Assembly (NCBI RefSeq): GCF_003014485.1
Contig: NZ_PYGA01000025.1
Span: 32,180-96,179, forward strand
Source of the DNA: Murinocardiopsis flavida
GTDB taxonomy: Bacteria; Actinomycetota; Actinomycetes; Streptosporangiales; Streptosporangiaceae
Direction: 5' to 3'
DNA length: 64,000 nt
The notes beneath the pieces were generated by a model, which saw only the letters and a list, made by a program, of their open reading frames with translations, ran no database searches and was not told the origin of the DNA. The translations under genes and the position numbers were made by a program. The first letter of the stretch is position 1. Each line of letters opens with the position of its first letter. Positions 32,623-40,818 of this stretch are shown piece after piece.

Positions 32623-34005
32623 ATGGGCGAGACGATGCCCCGCGTCCTTGGCGCCGCCGCGGTGCTGGCCGCGCTGGCCGTGGTGCTCCCGACAGCGGCG
32701 GTCGCGGCGGCGGGCGAGCGCGGTGGCGGCGGCGACGGTGGCGGTGGCGGTGGCGGCGGCGGGAAGTACGACTGGAAGCTCGTGCACGCCGAGGACTTCA
32801 GCCGCTTCAAGCCGGCCGGCGACACCGGGTGGAAGCCCGACAAGGACGGCCCGGGCAGCCCCTACGACGTCGACGGCTACGACAACGACGGCGAGTACTT
32901 CAAGACCATCGGCGGCGAGGCGTTCGAGGAGCACCTCGCGGGCATCGACCTGTACCGCCGCTCCTTCGAGTTCGGCAAGGGCGGTTGGCTGACCGCCGAG
33001 CTGGCGACCCGCGACAAGGGCGAGGGCGTCGGGAAGGGCGGCCCGTCGTTCAGCAGGAAGGTGCTCGACGGTGCGGGCCCGGCCGGCTACTTCGACAACC
33101 CCGGCCACAACGACGCCGTGGTCGTGCGCTCCACCGACGAGCTGCCCGCGGAGTACCGGGTCGAGGTCACCCTGAAGACCATCGACTTCGGCGGCCAGCG
33201 CAACGGCGAGTGGGACTACGACGGCAAGGTCAACGGCTACCAGCCCACCGGCTGCACGACGAACTTCCCCTGGGGCGCGTCGGGCGACTTCACGCCGGAG
33301 GAGTGCGACTGGTTCGACATCACCAAGGACTCCAACGGGTTCTACTTCCTCTCGATCATGGACTACGCCCGCCCGGCCCCGCACAACAACGTCTTCATCC
33401 ACAACCACCGCAAGGTCGTCATGGACGGCTACAACCGCTACAAGTACACGGGCAACGGGCTGCGGTACTGCGACGCCGAGAGCGGCGAGCTGCAACCCTA
33501 CGAATGGGGCAGCGGCAACGGCGTCAACATGATCTTCATGAACAAGGACCGCCGATACGCCAACCAGCCCGGCACCGAGTACGTGATGCACAGCGAATGC
33601 GGCACGGAGGTCGGCGGCGGCATCGTCAGCCAGGCCGACCTGATGCCCGAGATGATGCCGGAGCAGAGCTACGAGTTCGCCGTGGAGCGCCGCAGCGACT
33701 CCTACGTCCTGGAGCTCAAGGGCGAGTTCCGCCACGTCGGCGAGCGCACCCTCCGCTACGAGCAGGAGTTCGACGACGGCGTGAACCCGCTCTGGCACCA
33801 CAACCGGAAGGCGGGCGACTACAACGGCGAGCACAACGCCGACTGGACCTACCCCTCGCCGAACGGCACCTACGTCGACGAGGACGTCTGGCCCAAGGGC
33901 TCGGCCTACCCCGACTACTTCCTCATCGGCCAACCGCACATGAACTTCTACGAGGGCAGCGCCCACATCGACGACATCCGCATGTACGTGCCGGGCAAGA
34001 GGTAG
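32623..34005 (+). CDS. large secreted protein of unknown function, possible polysaccharide-active lectin-like fold
   Basis: 460 residues. Signal peptide to about residue 33 (hydrophobic core VLGAAAVLAALAVVL, cleavage after AVAAA), then a polyglycine linker (about 36-53), then a single large domain rich in Tyr, Trp, Asp and Asn. The end, GSAHIDDIRMYVPGK, is typical of concanavalin-like jelly-roll proteins such as glucanases and lyases, but I do not recognise catalytic motifs. Five or six cysteines suggest disulfides. ATG 32623 is chosen for GAGGAG nine bases upstream. It is followed by a strong terminator, so it is a one-gene unit; codon use matches its neighbours. Confidence 0.7.
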   Translation: MGETMPRVLGAAAVLAALAVVLPTAAVAAAGERGGGGDGGGGGGGGGKYDWKLVHAEDFSRFKPAGDTGWKPDKDGPGSPYDVDGYDNDGEYFKTIGGEAFEEHLAGIDLYRRSFEFGKGGWLTAELATRDKGEGVGKGGPSFSRKVLDGAGPAGYFDNPGHNDAVVVRSTDELPAEYRVEVTLKTIDFGGQRNGEWDYDGKVNGYQPTGCTTNFPWGASGDFTPEECDWFDITKDSNGFYFLSIMDYARPAPHNNVFIHNHRKVVMDGYNRYKYTGNGLRYCDAESGELQPYEWGSGNGVNMIFMNKDRRYANQPGTEYVMHSECGTEVGGGIVSQADLMPEMMPEQSYEFAVERRSDSYVLELKGEFRHVGERTLRYEQEFDDGVNPLWHHNRKAGDYNGEHNADWTYPSPNGTYVDEDVWPKGSAYPDYFLIGQPHMNFYEGSAHIDDIRMYVPGKR

Positions 34006-34011
34006 CCCGGC

Positions 34012-34049
34012 CCGGTGGCCGGCCGCGCACCCGCGCGGCCGGCCACCGG
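34012..34049. terminator. strong bidirectional hairpin terminator
   Basis: CCGGTGGCCGGCCGCGC (34012-34028) pairs perfectly over 17 bp with GCGCGGCCGGCCACCGG (34033-34049), leaving a four-base loop. It separates the convergent secreted-protein and galactonate dehydratase genes. Confidence 0.9.
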
Positions 34050-34105
34050 CACGTCCCGCAGCGGTGTCCGCAGCGGTGCCCGCGCCGGGCGCGGGCGGGC
34101 GCGGG

Positions 34106-35251
34106 TCACCACTCGGCGAAGGAGCCGTCGAGGTGCCGCCAGACCGGGCCGCGCCAGTCGGGGGTCGACCCGTCGGCCTCGCGGACCGCCTTCTCGTCGA
34201 TCGAGATCCCGAGCCCCGGTGCGGTGGGCCGGGCGAAGTGCCCCTGGTGGAACGCGAATACCTCGGGTTCGGCCACGTAGTCCAGTACCTCCGCGCCGTC
34301 GTTGTAGTGGATGCCGATGCTCTGCTCCTGGATCAGGAAGTTCGGCGTGCAGAAGGCGATTTGCAGGCTCGACGCCAGGGACACCGGGCCCAGCGGGCAG
34401 TGCGGGGCGATGGGGACGTCGAACGCCTCGGCGAGGGACGCGATCCGGCGCACCTCCGAGATGCCCCCGGCGTGGGACAGGTCGGGTTGCAGGACGTCGA
34501 TCCCCGCCTGGAGCGCCGGCAGCACGTCGGTCCGCGAGTAGAGCCGCTCACCGGTGGCGATGGGCAGCGGGCTGTCGCGCACGATGTCGGCGAGCCGGTG
34601 CGTGTACTCGGGCAGCACCGGCTCCTCCACGAACATGGGCCGCAGCGGCGCGAGGTGCGGGATGGCCGTGCGGGCGTTGCCCGCGGAGAAGCGGCCGTGG
34701 AAGTCCACGGCGAAGTCGCGGTCGGGGCCGAGCGCCTCGCGCGCGGCAGCGGCACGGCCGACCATCGCGTCGATGTCGCGCACCGTCGCCAGGCGGTGCA
34801 TCCGCCCGGACGCGTTCATCTTCACGGCCGTGAACCCGGCCGCCACCTGCGCCCCGACCGCGTCGGCGACACCGGCCGGCTCGTCGCCGCCGACCCAGCA
34901 GTAGGCGCGGACCCATTCGCGCACGGGGCCGCCGAGGAGCACGTGGACGGGCGCGCCGAAGATCTTCCCGGCGATGTCCCACAGCGCCTGGTCGAGCCCT
35001 GCGACGGCGCTCGACAGCACGGGGCCGCCCCGGTAGAACGACGCCTTGGTCATGAGCTGCCAGTGGTCCTCGATGCCGAGGGGGTCCTTGCCGATGAGCA
35101 GCTCGGCGAGTTCGTGCACCGCCGTCCGCACGGTGGAGGCCCGGCCCTCGACAACGGGTTCGCCCCAGCCCACGACGCCGTCGTCGGTCTCGATCCGGCA
35201 CAGCAGCCAGCGCGGGGGCACGGCGAAGGTCTCGACCCGGGTGATCTTCAT
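34106..35251 (-). CDS. dgoD: D-galactonate dehydratase, enolase superfamily
   Basis: 381 residues, the family length. Metal ligands D183, E209 and E235, catalytic H185 (in VDFHGR) and H284 (in IAPHCPLGP) fall at almost the same numbers as in E. coli DgoD, which is strong evidence for galactonate dehydratase rather than mandelate racemase or muconate cycloisomerase. It removes water from D-galactonate to give 2-keto-3-deoxygalactonate. ATG 35249-35251 with GGAG upstream; the longer frame has no ribosome-binding site. No dgoK, dgoA or transporter is adjacent, so the rest of the pathway must be elsewhere or the substrate may be another aldonate. Confidence 0.85.
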   Translation of the reverse strand: MKITRVETFAVPPRWLLCRIETDDGVVGWGEPVVEGRASTVRTAVHELAELLIGKDPLGIEDHWQLMTKASFYRGGPVLSSAVAGLDQALWDIAGKIFGAPVHVLLGGPVREWVRAYCWVGGDEPAGVADAVGAQVAAGFTAVKMNASGRMHRLATVRDIDAMVGRAAAAREALGPDRDFAVDFHGRFSAGNARTAIPHLAPLRPMFVEEPVLPEYTHRLADIVRDSPLPIATGERLYSRTDVLPALQAGIDVLQPDLSHAGGISEVRRIASLAEAFDVPIAPHCPLGPVSLASSLQIAFCTPNFLIQEQSIGIHYNDGAEVLDYVAEPEVFAFHQGHFARPTAPGLGISIDEKAVREADGSTPDWRGPVWRHLDGSFAEW

Positions 35252-35606
35252 GGGCACTCCTTGGACGCGTCGGGTACGCGGTCGTGGGGGCGGGGCGCAG
35301 CGGCGCACGCCGACGCGGGCCGGCCTGCGGGTCCAACTCCTCCTCCGCTGCGGTTCGCGCGCCGGGCGGGTCCGGAGTCCCCGCACTGCGCGGTTCGAGC
35401 GCGCCCGGCGGGCGGACGCGCGGCGCTGACACTGCCGGTGCACGACAACCTAGACCATGCCCCTCGGCCCGCCCCGAGCCAGCCCTCACCCGGCGTCCGC
35501 CCCCGGCGCGGGCCCGCCCCCGCCGCCGGCCCGCCGTCCGCCCCCGGCACCGCGCCGGTACGCGCCCGCGGCACCCGGTCCGCGGCGCGACCGGCGGCCG
35601 CCGCGC

Positions 35607-36602
35607 TCAGGGCAGGAGGAGTGACTTGCCGACGGTGGTGCGGGCGGCGAGTGCCGTGTGGGCTTCGGCGGCCCGTTCCAGTGGGTAGGTCTGCCCGATG
35701 ACCGGCCTGAGGCGCCCCGCAACCGCCAGCTCCAGCGCCTCCGCGACCTGGAGCCGCGTCGCGGCGGCGTCGACCGGGGGGAGGTCGAAGAGCCCCGTCA
35801 CCGTGGCGCCGCGCTCCTCGGCCGCCCGCGGGTCGATCTCGGCGAACGTGCCGTCGGAGTTGCCGTAGGTGAGGAACCGGCCGCCGGGCGCCGTCGCGTC
35901 GAAGGCGGCCCGGCCGAGGCGCCCGCCCGCGCCGTCGAAGACGACGTCGGCCCCGCCGCCGGTCGCCGCGCGGACCCGCTCGGCCCAGCCGTCCTCGGAG
36001 TAGTCGACCGCCGCCTCGGCGCCCAGCTCCGATGCGAGGCGGAGCTTGTGCGCGCCGCGGGCCGCGGCGACGACCCGGGCGCCCGCAGCGGCGGCGAGCT
36101 GGACCAGCAGTGTGCCGGCGCCGCCGGCCGCCGCGGCGACCAGGACCCGTTCGCCGGGCGCGACCCGGGCCGCCGCCATGAGCTGGAGCGCCGTGGGGGA
36201 GTCGTGCAGCAGCGCCGCGGCCTCCTCCAAGCCCAGTGCGTCGGGGACCGGGATCAGCTCGTCGGCCGCAGCGGTGGCCCGCTCGGCGTAGCCGCCGACG
36301 GGGTTCACCGATTCCCCGGCGCCCGTGCCGGTCCGCGCGAGGACGCGCCGCCCGATCCAGGCCGGGTCGACGCCCGCGCCGACCTCGGCGACCCGGCCGG
36401 CCCCGCCGCTGCCCGGCACGTAGGGGGGAGCGGTGGGGAGGACGCCGGCGGCCCACCCGCTGCGCACCAGCGTGTCGAAGAACATGACGTCGGTCGCCGC
36501 GAGGTGTACAACGACCTCGCCCGGCCCGGCGACCGGGTCGGGGCCCTCGACCGCCGCCAGCACCTCGGGGCCGCCGAACCGGGTCACCGTGATCTGCCGC
36601 AT
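35607..36602 (-). CDS. NADPH:quinone oxidoreductase, zeta-crystallin/MDR type
   Basis: 331 residues. GroES-like N-terminus (DPVAGPGEVVVHLAATDVMFFDTL), nucleotide-binding region with VLVAAAAGGAGTLLVQLAAAAGARVVAAA at about 152-180 (quinone reductase form of the GxGxxG loop), and FDGAGG. No zinc-binding cysteines, as expected for the quinone reductase branch. It reduces quinones or enones with NADPH. ATG 36600-36602 has GAGGAG upstream, so the extra 15 codons further up are not used. Expression should depend on the MerR-type promoter at 36652-36682. Confidence 0.85.
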   Translation of the reverse strand: MRQITVTRFGGPEVLAAVEGPDPVAGPGEVVVHLAATDVMFFDTLVRSGWAAGVLPTAPPYVPGSGGAGRVAEVGAGVDPAWIGRRVLARTGTGAGESVNPVGGYAERATAAADELIPVPDALGLEEAAALLHDSPTALQLMAAARVAPGERVLVAAAAGGAGTLLVQLAAAAGARVVAAARGAHKLRLASELGAEAAVDYSEDGWAERVRAATGGGADVVFDGAGGRLGRAAFDATAPGGRFLTYGNSDGTFAEIDPRAAEERGATVTGLFDLPPVDAAATRLQVAEALELAVAGRLRPVIGQTYPLERAAEAHTALAARTTVGKSLLLP

Positions 36603-36651
36603 GCCCGCCACACTCCTCACTCCGTTGCGGACGGCGTCCGCGCTCACCCGC

Positions 36652-36682
36652 AGTCTCCGACCTCAACCGAGGTTGATGTCAA
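36652..36682 (-). promoter_or_regulatory. MerR-type promoter with 19-bp spacer
   Basis: On the minus strand -35 TTGACA (36677-36682) and -10 GAGACT (36652-36657) are 19 bases apart, and the spacer carries ATCAAC-n4-GTTGAG (36662-36677). The operator equals that at 21417-21432 except for one outer base. It drives the quinone oxidoreductase gene. The layout is the one used by SoxR and other MerR-family regulators. Confidence 0.75.
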
Positions 36683-36716
36683 CGCGCGGGGTGCGAGCGG
36701 CGGGGCGCGGCGCGGT

Positions 36717-38063
36717 TCAGAAGACCAGGGCCATGAGCTGGATGGGCACGATCGCGATGACCGAGGCGCAGGAGACGGCGAACGTGCAGGACTTGAGCGT
36801 GCCGCGGGTGGTCTGCCCGAGCAGCGTCTGGAGCAGCCAGAACGTGTTGCTGGTCGCGTGCACGATGAAGAGCGAGCCGGCGCCGGCCGCGAGCGCGACG
36901 AACACCGGGTCGATGCCCAGGGCGGGGATGATCGGCGACAGCACCCCCGCCGCGGTGATGGCGGAGATCGTCACCGAGCCGATCGCGATGTGCAGGGTCG
37001 CGGCGACCACCCAGACGAGCAGCAGCGGGGCGACGGTGCTACTGGCGAAGTAGCCCTCCAGGATCTCGCCGAGCCCGGCGGCCTGCACGGTCGCGGCCAG
37101 CGACCCGCCGACGCCGGTGAGGATCAGGATCTGCCCGCTCTCGTGGAAGCCGCGCTTGAACGCCGCCTCGTTCTCCTCGCGCGTCAGCTTCCAGCGGGCG
37201 ATGAGGACGGCGCCGAGGAGGCCGATGAGCAGCGCCACCACCGGATTGCCGAAGAACTCCACGACCGGGCCGCCGATGCCGGCCATCTCCGCGATCGCGC
37301 CGAAGGCGATGAGGGCGAGCGCGAGCAGCAGCGGCGACAGCGACAGGCCGAGGGGCGGCAGCGCCCGCGTCGGCGCGGTCTGCTCTTGCTCCGCCGCCGC
37401 GTCGATCTCCGCGAAGTCGTGGTTCTCGTCGAGCTCGGGCTTCCAGAACCCGCGCTTGGCGAGCGCGGTGAAGACGAACAGCGTGGCCGTGATGGTGACC
37501 GTGGCGGTGACCAGACCGAACAGGAACATCTTCCCGAAGGGCACGTTCAGCACCCCCGCCAGCGCGACGGCGCCGACGCCCGGCAGCACGAAGGTGAGGC
37601 CGACCTCGATGCCCAGCGCCATGGCGGCCGCCATGCGGGCGGCACCGGCGGCGCCCACCCGCGACGCGAGCCGCCGCGCCAGCGGGGCCGTGATGACGAG
37701 GAGGGCGTCGGCGAAGATCGACTGCATGACGGTGCCGATGGTGACGGCGAAGGTGTAGGGCAGCGCCTTCGGGCCGAAGGTGCGCACCAGGAGCCGCACG
37801 AGTTTCTCGATGGCGCCGAGCGAGGACATCATCGAGCCGAGCAGCACCCCGAACGCGATGAGCAGGCCGACCTCCGCCATGAGGTCGCCGAACCCGGTGC
37901 CGATGGTGGTGAGCGTCTTCTCCGGCCCGAGACCGGTGATCAGCCCGAGGTAGATGGCGCCGAGGACGAGGGCGATGGCGGGGTTGACGCGGGCGCGCAG
38001 GATCAGCACCACGACGCCGATGATGGCGATCGCGGTGTGGCAGAGGACGGCGGTGTCGGACAT
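36717..38063 (-). CDS. GntP-like organic acid permease
   Basis: 448 residues, about twelve membrane segments, with GTGFGDLMAEVGLLIAFGVLLGSMM, a feature of the gluconate:proton symporter (GntP) and related citrate/hydroxy-acid carriers, and AIGSVTISAITAAGVLSPI near the C-terminus. The central cytoplasmic loop (about 215-240) is acidic. ATG 38061-38063. It is divergent from the CoA transferase plus lyase operon, sharing a 577-bp region with an AT-rich inverted repeat, so it probably imports the acid that operon degrades. Confidence 0.82.
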   Translation of the reverse strand: MSDTAVLCHTAIAIIGVVVLILRARVNPAIALVLGAIYLGLITGLGPEKTLTTIGTGFGDLMAEVGLLIAFGVLLGSMMSSLGAIEKLVRLLVRTFGPKALPYTFAVTIGTVMQSIFADALLVITAPLARRLASRVGAAGAARMAAAMALGIEVGLTFVLPGVGAVALAGVLNVPFGKMFLFGLVTATVTITATLFVFTALAKRGFWKPELDENHDFAEIDAAAEQEQTAPTRALPPLGLSLSPLLLALALIAFGAIAEMAGIGGPVVEFFGNPVVALLIGLLGAVLIARWKLTREENEAAFKRGFHESGQILILTGVGGSLAATVQAAGLGEILEGYFASSTVAPLLLVWVVAATLHIAIGSVTISAITAAGVLSPIIPALGIDPVFVALAAGAGSLFIVHATSNTFWLLQTLLGQTTRGTLKSCTFAVSCASVIAIVPIQLMALVF

Positions 38064-38640
38064 GGGGCCTGCTTTCGTCGGCGGCGCGGTGACGCGGCGG
38101 CGCGCGGTCGCGGGGCGCCTTGCGGCGGGGGCTCGTACGGTGCCGGACCGGCACGGGACGGCCGCGCGGCGGCGCGGGTCGCGTGCTGCGGCGCAACGAG
38201 AGAGCAGAGCGGCGCACGGGCCGGCGGGGCGAGCGGAGGGCGGGCGGTGCGCAGCGGGCCGCGCCGGATGTGGGGCCGGGGCGGCCGCGCGTGGGGGTCC
38301 CCGGGCGACGGGGACGGACCACGTCCGGATTGTACACAGCACGATGTGACCTGCAACACCCCGGCCCGGCGCGCTCCAGCCCGGCGTATCCGGATCGGCG
38401 CATCCCGGCCCGGGGCTCGCCCGCTGCTGCGCCGCGGCACCCCCTTGTCGCCGCTGCCGCCGCCGATATACAGTCTTGCCGAATATTGGAAATACAAGTT
38501 CATATATTGGCAAGAGCAATCGGCGTCCGGGCGACGGGGCCGAGCAGGCGGGTTCAGCGCGCAGCACGACCAGCCGGGCCGGGGCACCGCCGGTCCGGGC
38601 ACGCCGCCGCACAACGGCGGCGCCAGTCGACGGGAGATCC
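38064..38640. other. 577-bp divergent regulatory region
   Basis: No gene seen. The first 370 bases are GC-rich without recognisable structure. CACATCGTGCTGTG-like AT content rises near 38325-38350, and the only strongly AT-rich part is the operator at 38475-38514. Confidence 0.55.
38475..38514. promoter_or_regulatory. AT-rich inverted repeat before the CoA transferase operon
   Basis: CTTGCC (38475-38480) and GGCAAG (38509-38514) bound a 40-bp element whose inner parts (GAATATTGG and CATATATTGG) also pair with a small shift. Inside is GGAAATACAAGTTC (38488-38501), which resembles GGAAATACGTTC at 40799-40810, the start region of the iclR gene of this locus. Both are likely binding sites for that IclR protein. 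Confidence 0.65.
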
Positions 38641-39864
38641 ATGCGAACGGAGCCACCAGGTGGCGGCAACGGGCCCTTGACCGGCACCCGGGTCCTGGAG
38701 ATCGGCAACTTCATCGCGGCACCGACCGCGGGGCGGCTGCTCGGCGAGTTCGGCGCCGACGTCATCAAGGTCGAGCGCCCCAAGACAGGGGACGAGCTGC
38801 GTACCTGGCGCCTGCACGAGGGCGACGTGTCGCTGCTGTTCCGCAGCCTGGCGCGGAACAAGCGCTCGATGACCCTCGACCTGCGCACACCCGAGGGCCG
38901 CGAGATCGCCCTCGAACTGATCGCGGGCGCCGACGTCGTCCTGGAGAACTTCCGCCCCGGAACGCTGGAGAAGTGGGGGCTGGGCCCCGACGAGATCCGC
39001 GCGGTCAACCCCGACGCGGTCCTGGTGCGGGTCTCCGGGTTCGGGCAGAGCGGGCCCTACCGCGAACGCCCCGGGTTCGGCGCGGTCGCCGAGGCGTTCG
39101 GCGGGATCCGCCACCTCACCGGCTACCCCGGCGAGCCGCCGGTGCGCACCGGGGTGAGCCTCGCCGACTCCGTCGCCGGGCTCTACGCCGTGATCGGCGC
39201 GCTCATGGGGCTGATCCGGCGCCGTTCGGGCGGCGGCGGGGAGACCGTCGACGTCGCCCTGTACGAGGCCGTCTACTCGCTGATGGAGTCGACCACCCCC
39301 GACTTCGACGCGTTCGGCGTCACCAGGGAGCCGACCGGCACCACGATGCCCGGCGTCGTCCCGTCGAACACCTACCCCTGCGCCGACGGCAAGTTCATCA
39401 TCGTCGCCGGCAACGCCGACGCCATCTACGTCCGGCTGATGCGCCTGATCGGCCGCTCCGACCTCGCCGACGCCCCCGACCTCGCCACCAACACCGGCCG
39501 TGTGGCGCGCGGAGCGGAGATCGACGCCGCGATCGGGGCCTGGACGCGGTCCCTCGGCTCCGCAGCGGCGCTCGACCTCCTCGCCGGCGCCTCGGTGCCC
39601 AGCGGCCCGATCTACGACGTCGCCGACATCGCCGCCGACCCGCACTTCGCGGCGCGCGGAATGCACGAGCGCCACCCGGTGCGCATCGGCGGGGCGGAAC
39701 CGCGCGAGGTCGCCTTCCCCGGCACCGTCCCCAAGCTCAGCGAGGCGCCGGGGGGCACCCGGTGGCTCGGCCCCGACCTCGGCGCGCACACCGAAGAGGT
39801 CCTCGCGGAACTCGGCTACACCGAGGCCGACTCCGCGGCGTTCCGCGAGAAGGGAGTGGTCTGA
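38641..39864 (+). CDS. CaiB/BaiF type III CoA transferase
   Basis: 407 residues. GTRVLEIGNFIAAPTAG, VIKVERPKTGDELR, LENFRPGTLEKWGL and catalytic D176 in SLADSVAG. Third enzyme of this family in the window. ATG 38641 with GGGAG upstream. It is followed after one base by an HMG-CoA-lyase-like gene, so it most likely makes the CoA ester that the lyase cleaves, with succinyl-CoA or acetyl-CoA as donor. Confidence 0.9.
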   Translation: MRTEPPGGGNGPLTGTRVLEIGNFIAAPTAGRLLGEFGADVIKVERPKTGDELRTWRLHEGDVSLLFRSLARNKRSMTLDLRTPEGREIALELIAGADVVLENFRPGTLEKWGLGPDEIRAVNPDAVLVRVSGFGQSGPYRERPGFGAVAEAFGGIRHLTGYPGEPPVRTGVSLADSVAGLYAVIGALMGLIRRRSGGGGETVDVALYEAVYSLMESTTPDFDAFGVTREPTGTTMPGVVPSNTYPCADGKFIIVAGNADAIYVRLMRLIGRSDLADAPDLATNTGRVARGAEIDAAIGAWTRSLGSAAALDLLAGASVPSGPIYDVADIAADPHFAARGMHERHPVRIGGAEPREVAFPGTVPKLSEAPGGTRWLGPDLGAHTEEVLAELGYTEADSAAFREKGVV

Positions 39865-39865
39865 C

Positions 39866-40774
39866 ATGGGCGACGACGTCGTCATCACCGAGGTCTGCCT
39901 GCGCGACGGGCTCCAGATCGAACCCGTCGTGGTGCCCACAGAGGAGAAGCTGCGGCTCTGCGGGGACCTGGTCGACGCGGGCTTCCGCCACCTGGAGATC
40001 GGGGCGTTCGTGCACCCGGGCCGCGTGCCGACCATGGCCGACACCGCCGAGGTCGTCGCCGGGTCGGCGGGCCTGCCCGCGACGCTGCACACCCTGGTCC
40101 TCAACGAGCAGGGCGCCCGCCGCGCCGTCGCGGCCGGCGCGCGCGCCGTGCGGCTCGTGGTCTCGGCCAGCGACGGGCACAGCAGCGCCAACGGCGGGGT
40201 GCCGACGGACGAGGCCGCCGCCCGGATCGAACGGGCCGCGGCGGTCCTGCGCGACGCGGGGATCCCCTACGAGGGCTGCGTCGCCACCGCGTTCCACTGC
40301 CCGTTCGACGGGCCCACGCCCGAAGCCCGGGTCGCCGCCGTCGCCGAGATGTACGCCCGGATCGGTGTGCGCCGGCTGCACCTGGCCGACACCATCGGCG
40401 CCGCCTCGCCCGGCGACATCGCCCGCACGGTCGCCGCGGTGCGCGGCATCGTGGGGGCCGACCGGCTCGGCCTGCACCTGCACAACACCTACGGGATGGC
40501 CGCGGCGAACGCCTGGGAGGCGTACCGGCTGGGCGTGCGCCGGTTCGACGCCGCGCTGGGCGGGCTGGGCGGCTGCCCGTTCGCCCCGGGCGCCACCGGC
40601 AACATCGCGACCGACGACCTCGTCCACCTCTTCCACCGCGAGGGCATCGGCACGGGCATCGACACCGAGCGCCTGGGCGCCCTCCGCGACCGGCTCGCCG
40701 CCCTGGTCGGCCATTCCCTCGCCTCGGCGCTCGCGCGGATCCCGGCCGCACCGGCCGCCGCGCCCGCGAGATGA
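39866..40774 (+). CDS. HMG-CoA lyase-like enzyme
   Basis: 302 residues, TIM barrel of the HMGL family. EVCLRDGLQIE at 9-19 gives catalytic R13 and D14, metal ligands H204 and H206 lie in LHLHNTYG, and the signature cysteine is C237 in GGLGGCPFAPGA: all active-site residues of hydroxymethylglutaryl-CoA lyase are present. It would split HMG-CoA to acetyl-CoA and acetoacetate, or a related ester such as citramalyl-CoA to acetyl-CoA and pyruvate. The neighbouring CoA transferase and permease favour growth on a free external acid over leucine breakdown. Two-base gap from the preceding stop. Confidence 0.85.
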   Translation: MGDDVVITEVCLRDGLQIEPVVVPTEEKLRLCGDLVDAGFRHLEIGAFVHPGRVPTMADTAEVVAGSAGLPATLHTLVLNEQGARRAVAAGARAVRLVVSASDGHSSANGGVPTDEAAARIERAAAVLRDAGIPYEGCVATAFHCPFDGPTPEARVAAVAEMYARIGVRRLHLADTIGAASPGDIARTVAAVRGIVGADRLGLHLHNTYGMAAANAWEAYRLGVRRFDAALGGLGGCPFAPGATGNIATDDLVHLFHREGIGTGIDTERLGALRDRLAALVGHSLASALARIPAAPAAAPAR

Positions 40775-40780
40775 GCCCGA

Positions 40781-40818
40781 TTGACTCTGCCGCATCGTGG
40801 AAATACGTTCTTTGACCA
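40781..40818 (+). promoter_or_regulatory. promoter of the iclR gene, probably leaderless
   Basis: TTGACT (40781-40786) and TACGTT (40804-40809) are 17 bases apart. Transcription would start at about 40816-40818, right at the ATG, and no ribosome-binding site is visible. GGAAATACGTTC (40799-40810) covers the -10 box and fits autorepression. Confidence 0.6.

Noticed and set aside
35658..40784. Open frame of 1708 codons on the plus strand
   Set aside because: It crosses the quinone reductase, permease, CoA transferase and lyase genes in shadow frames; composition is Arg/Gly/Ala-rich without domains.
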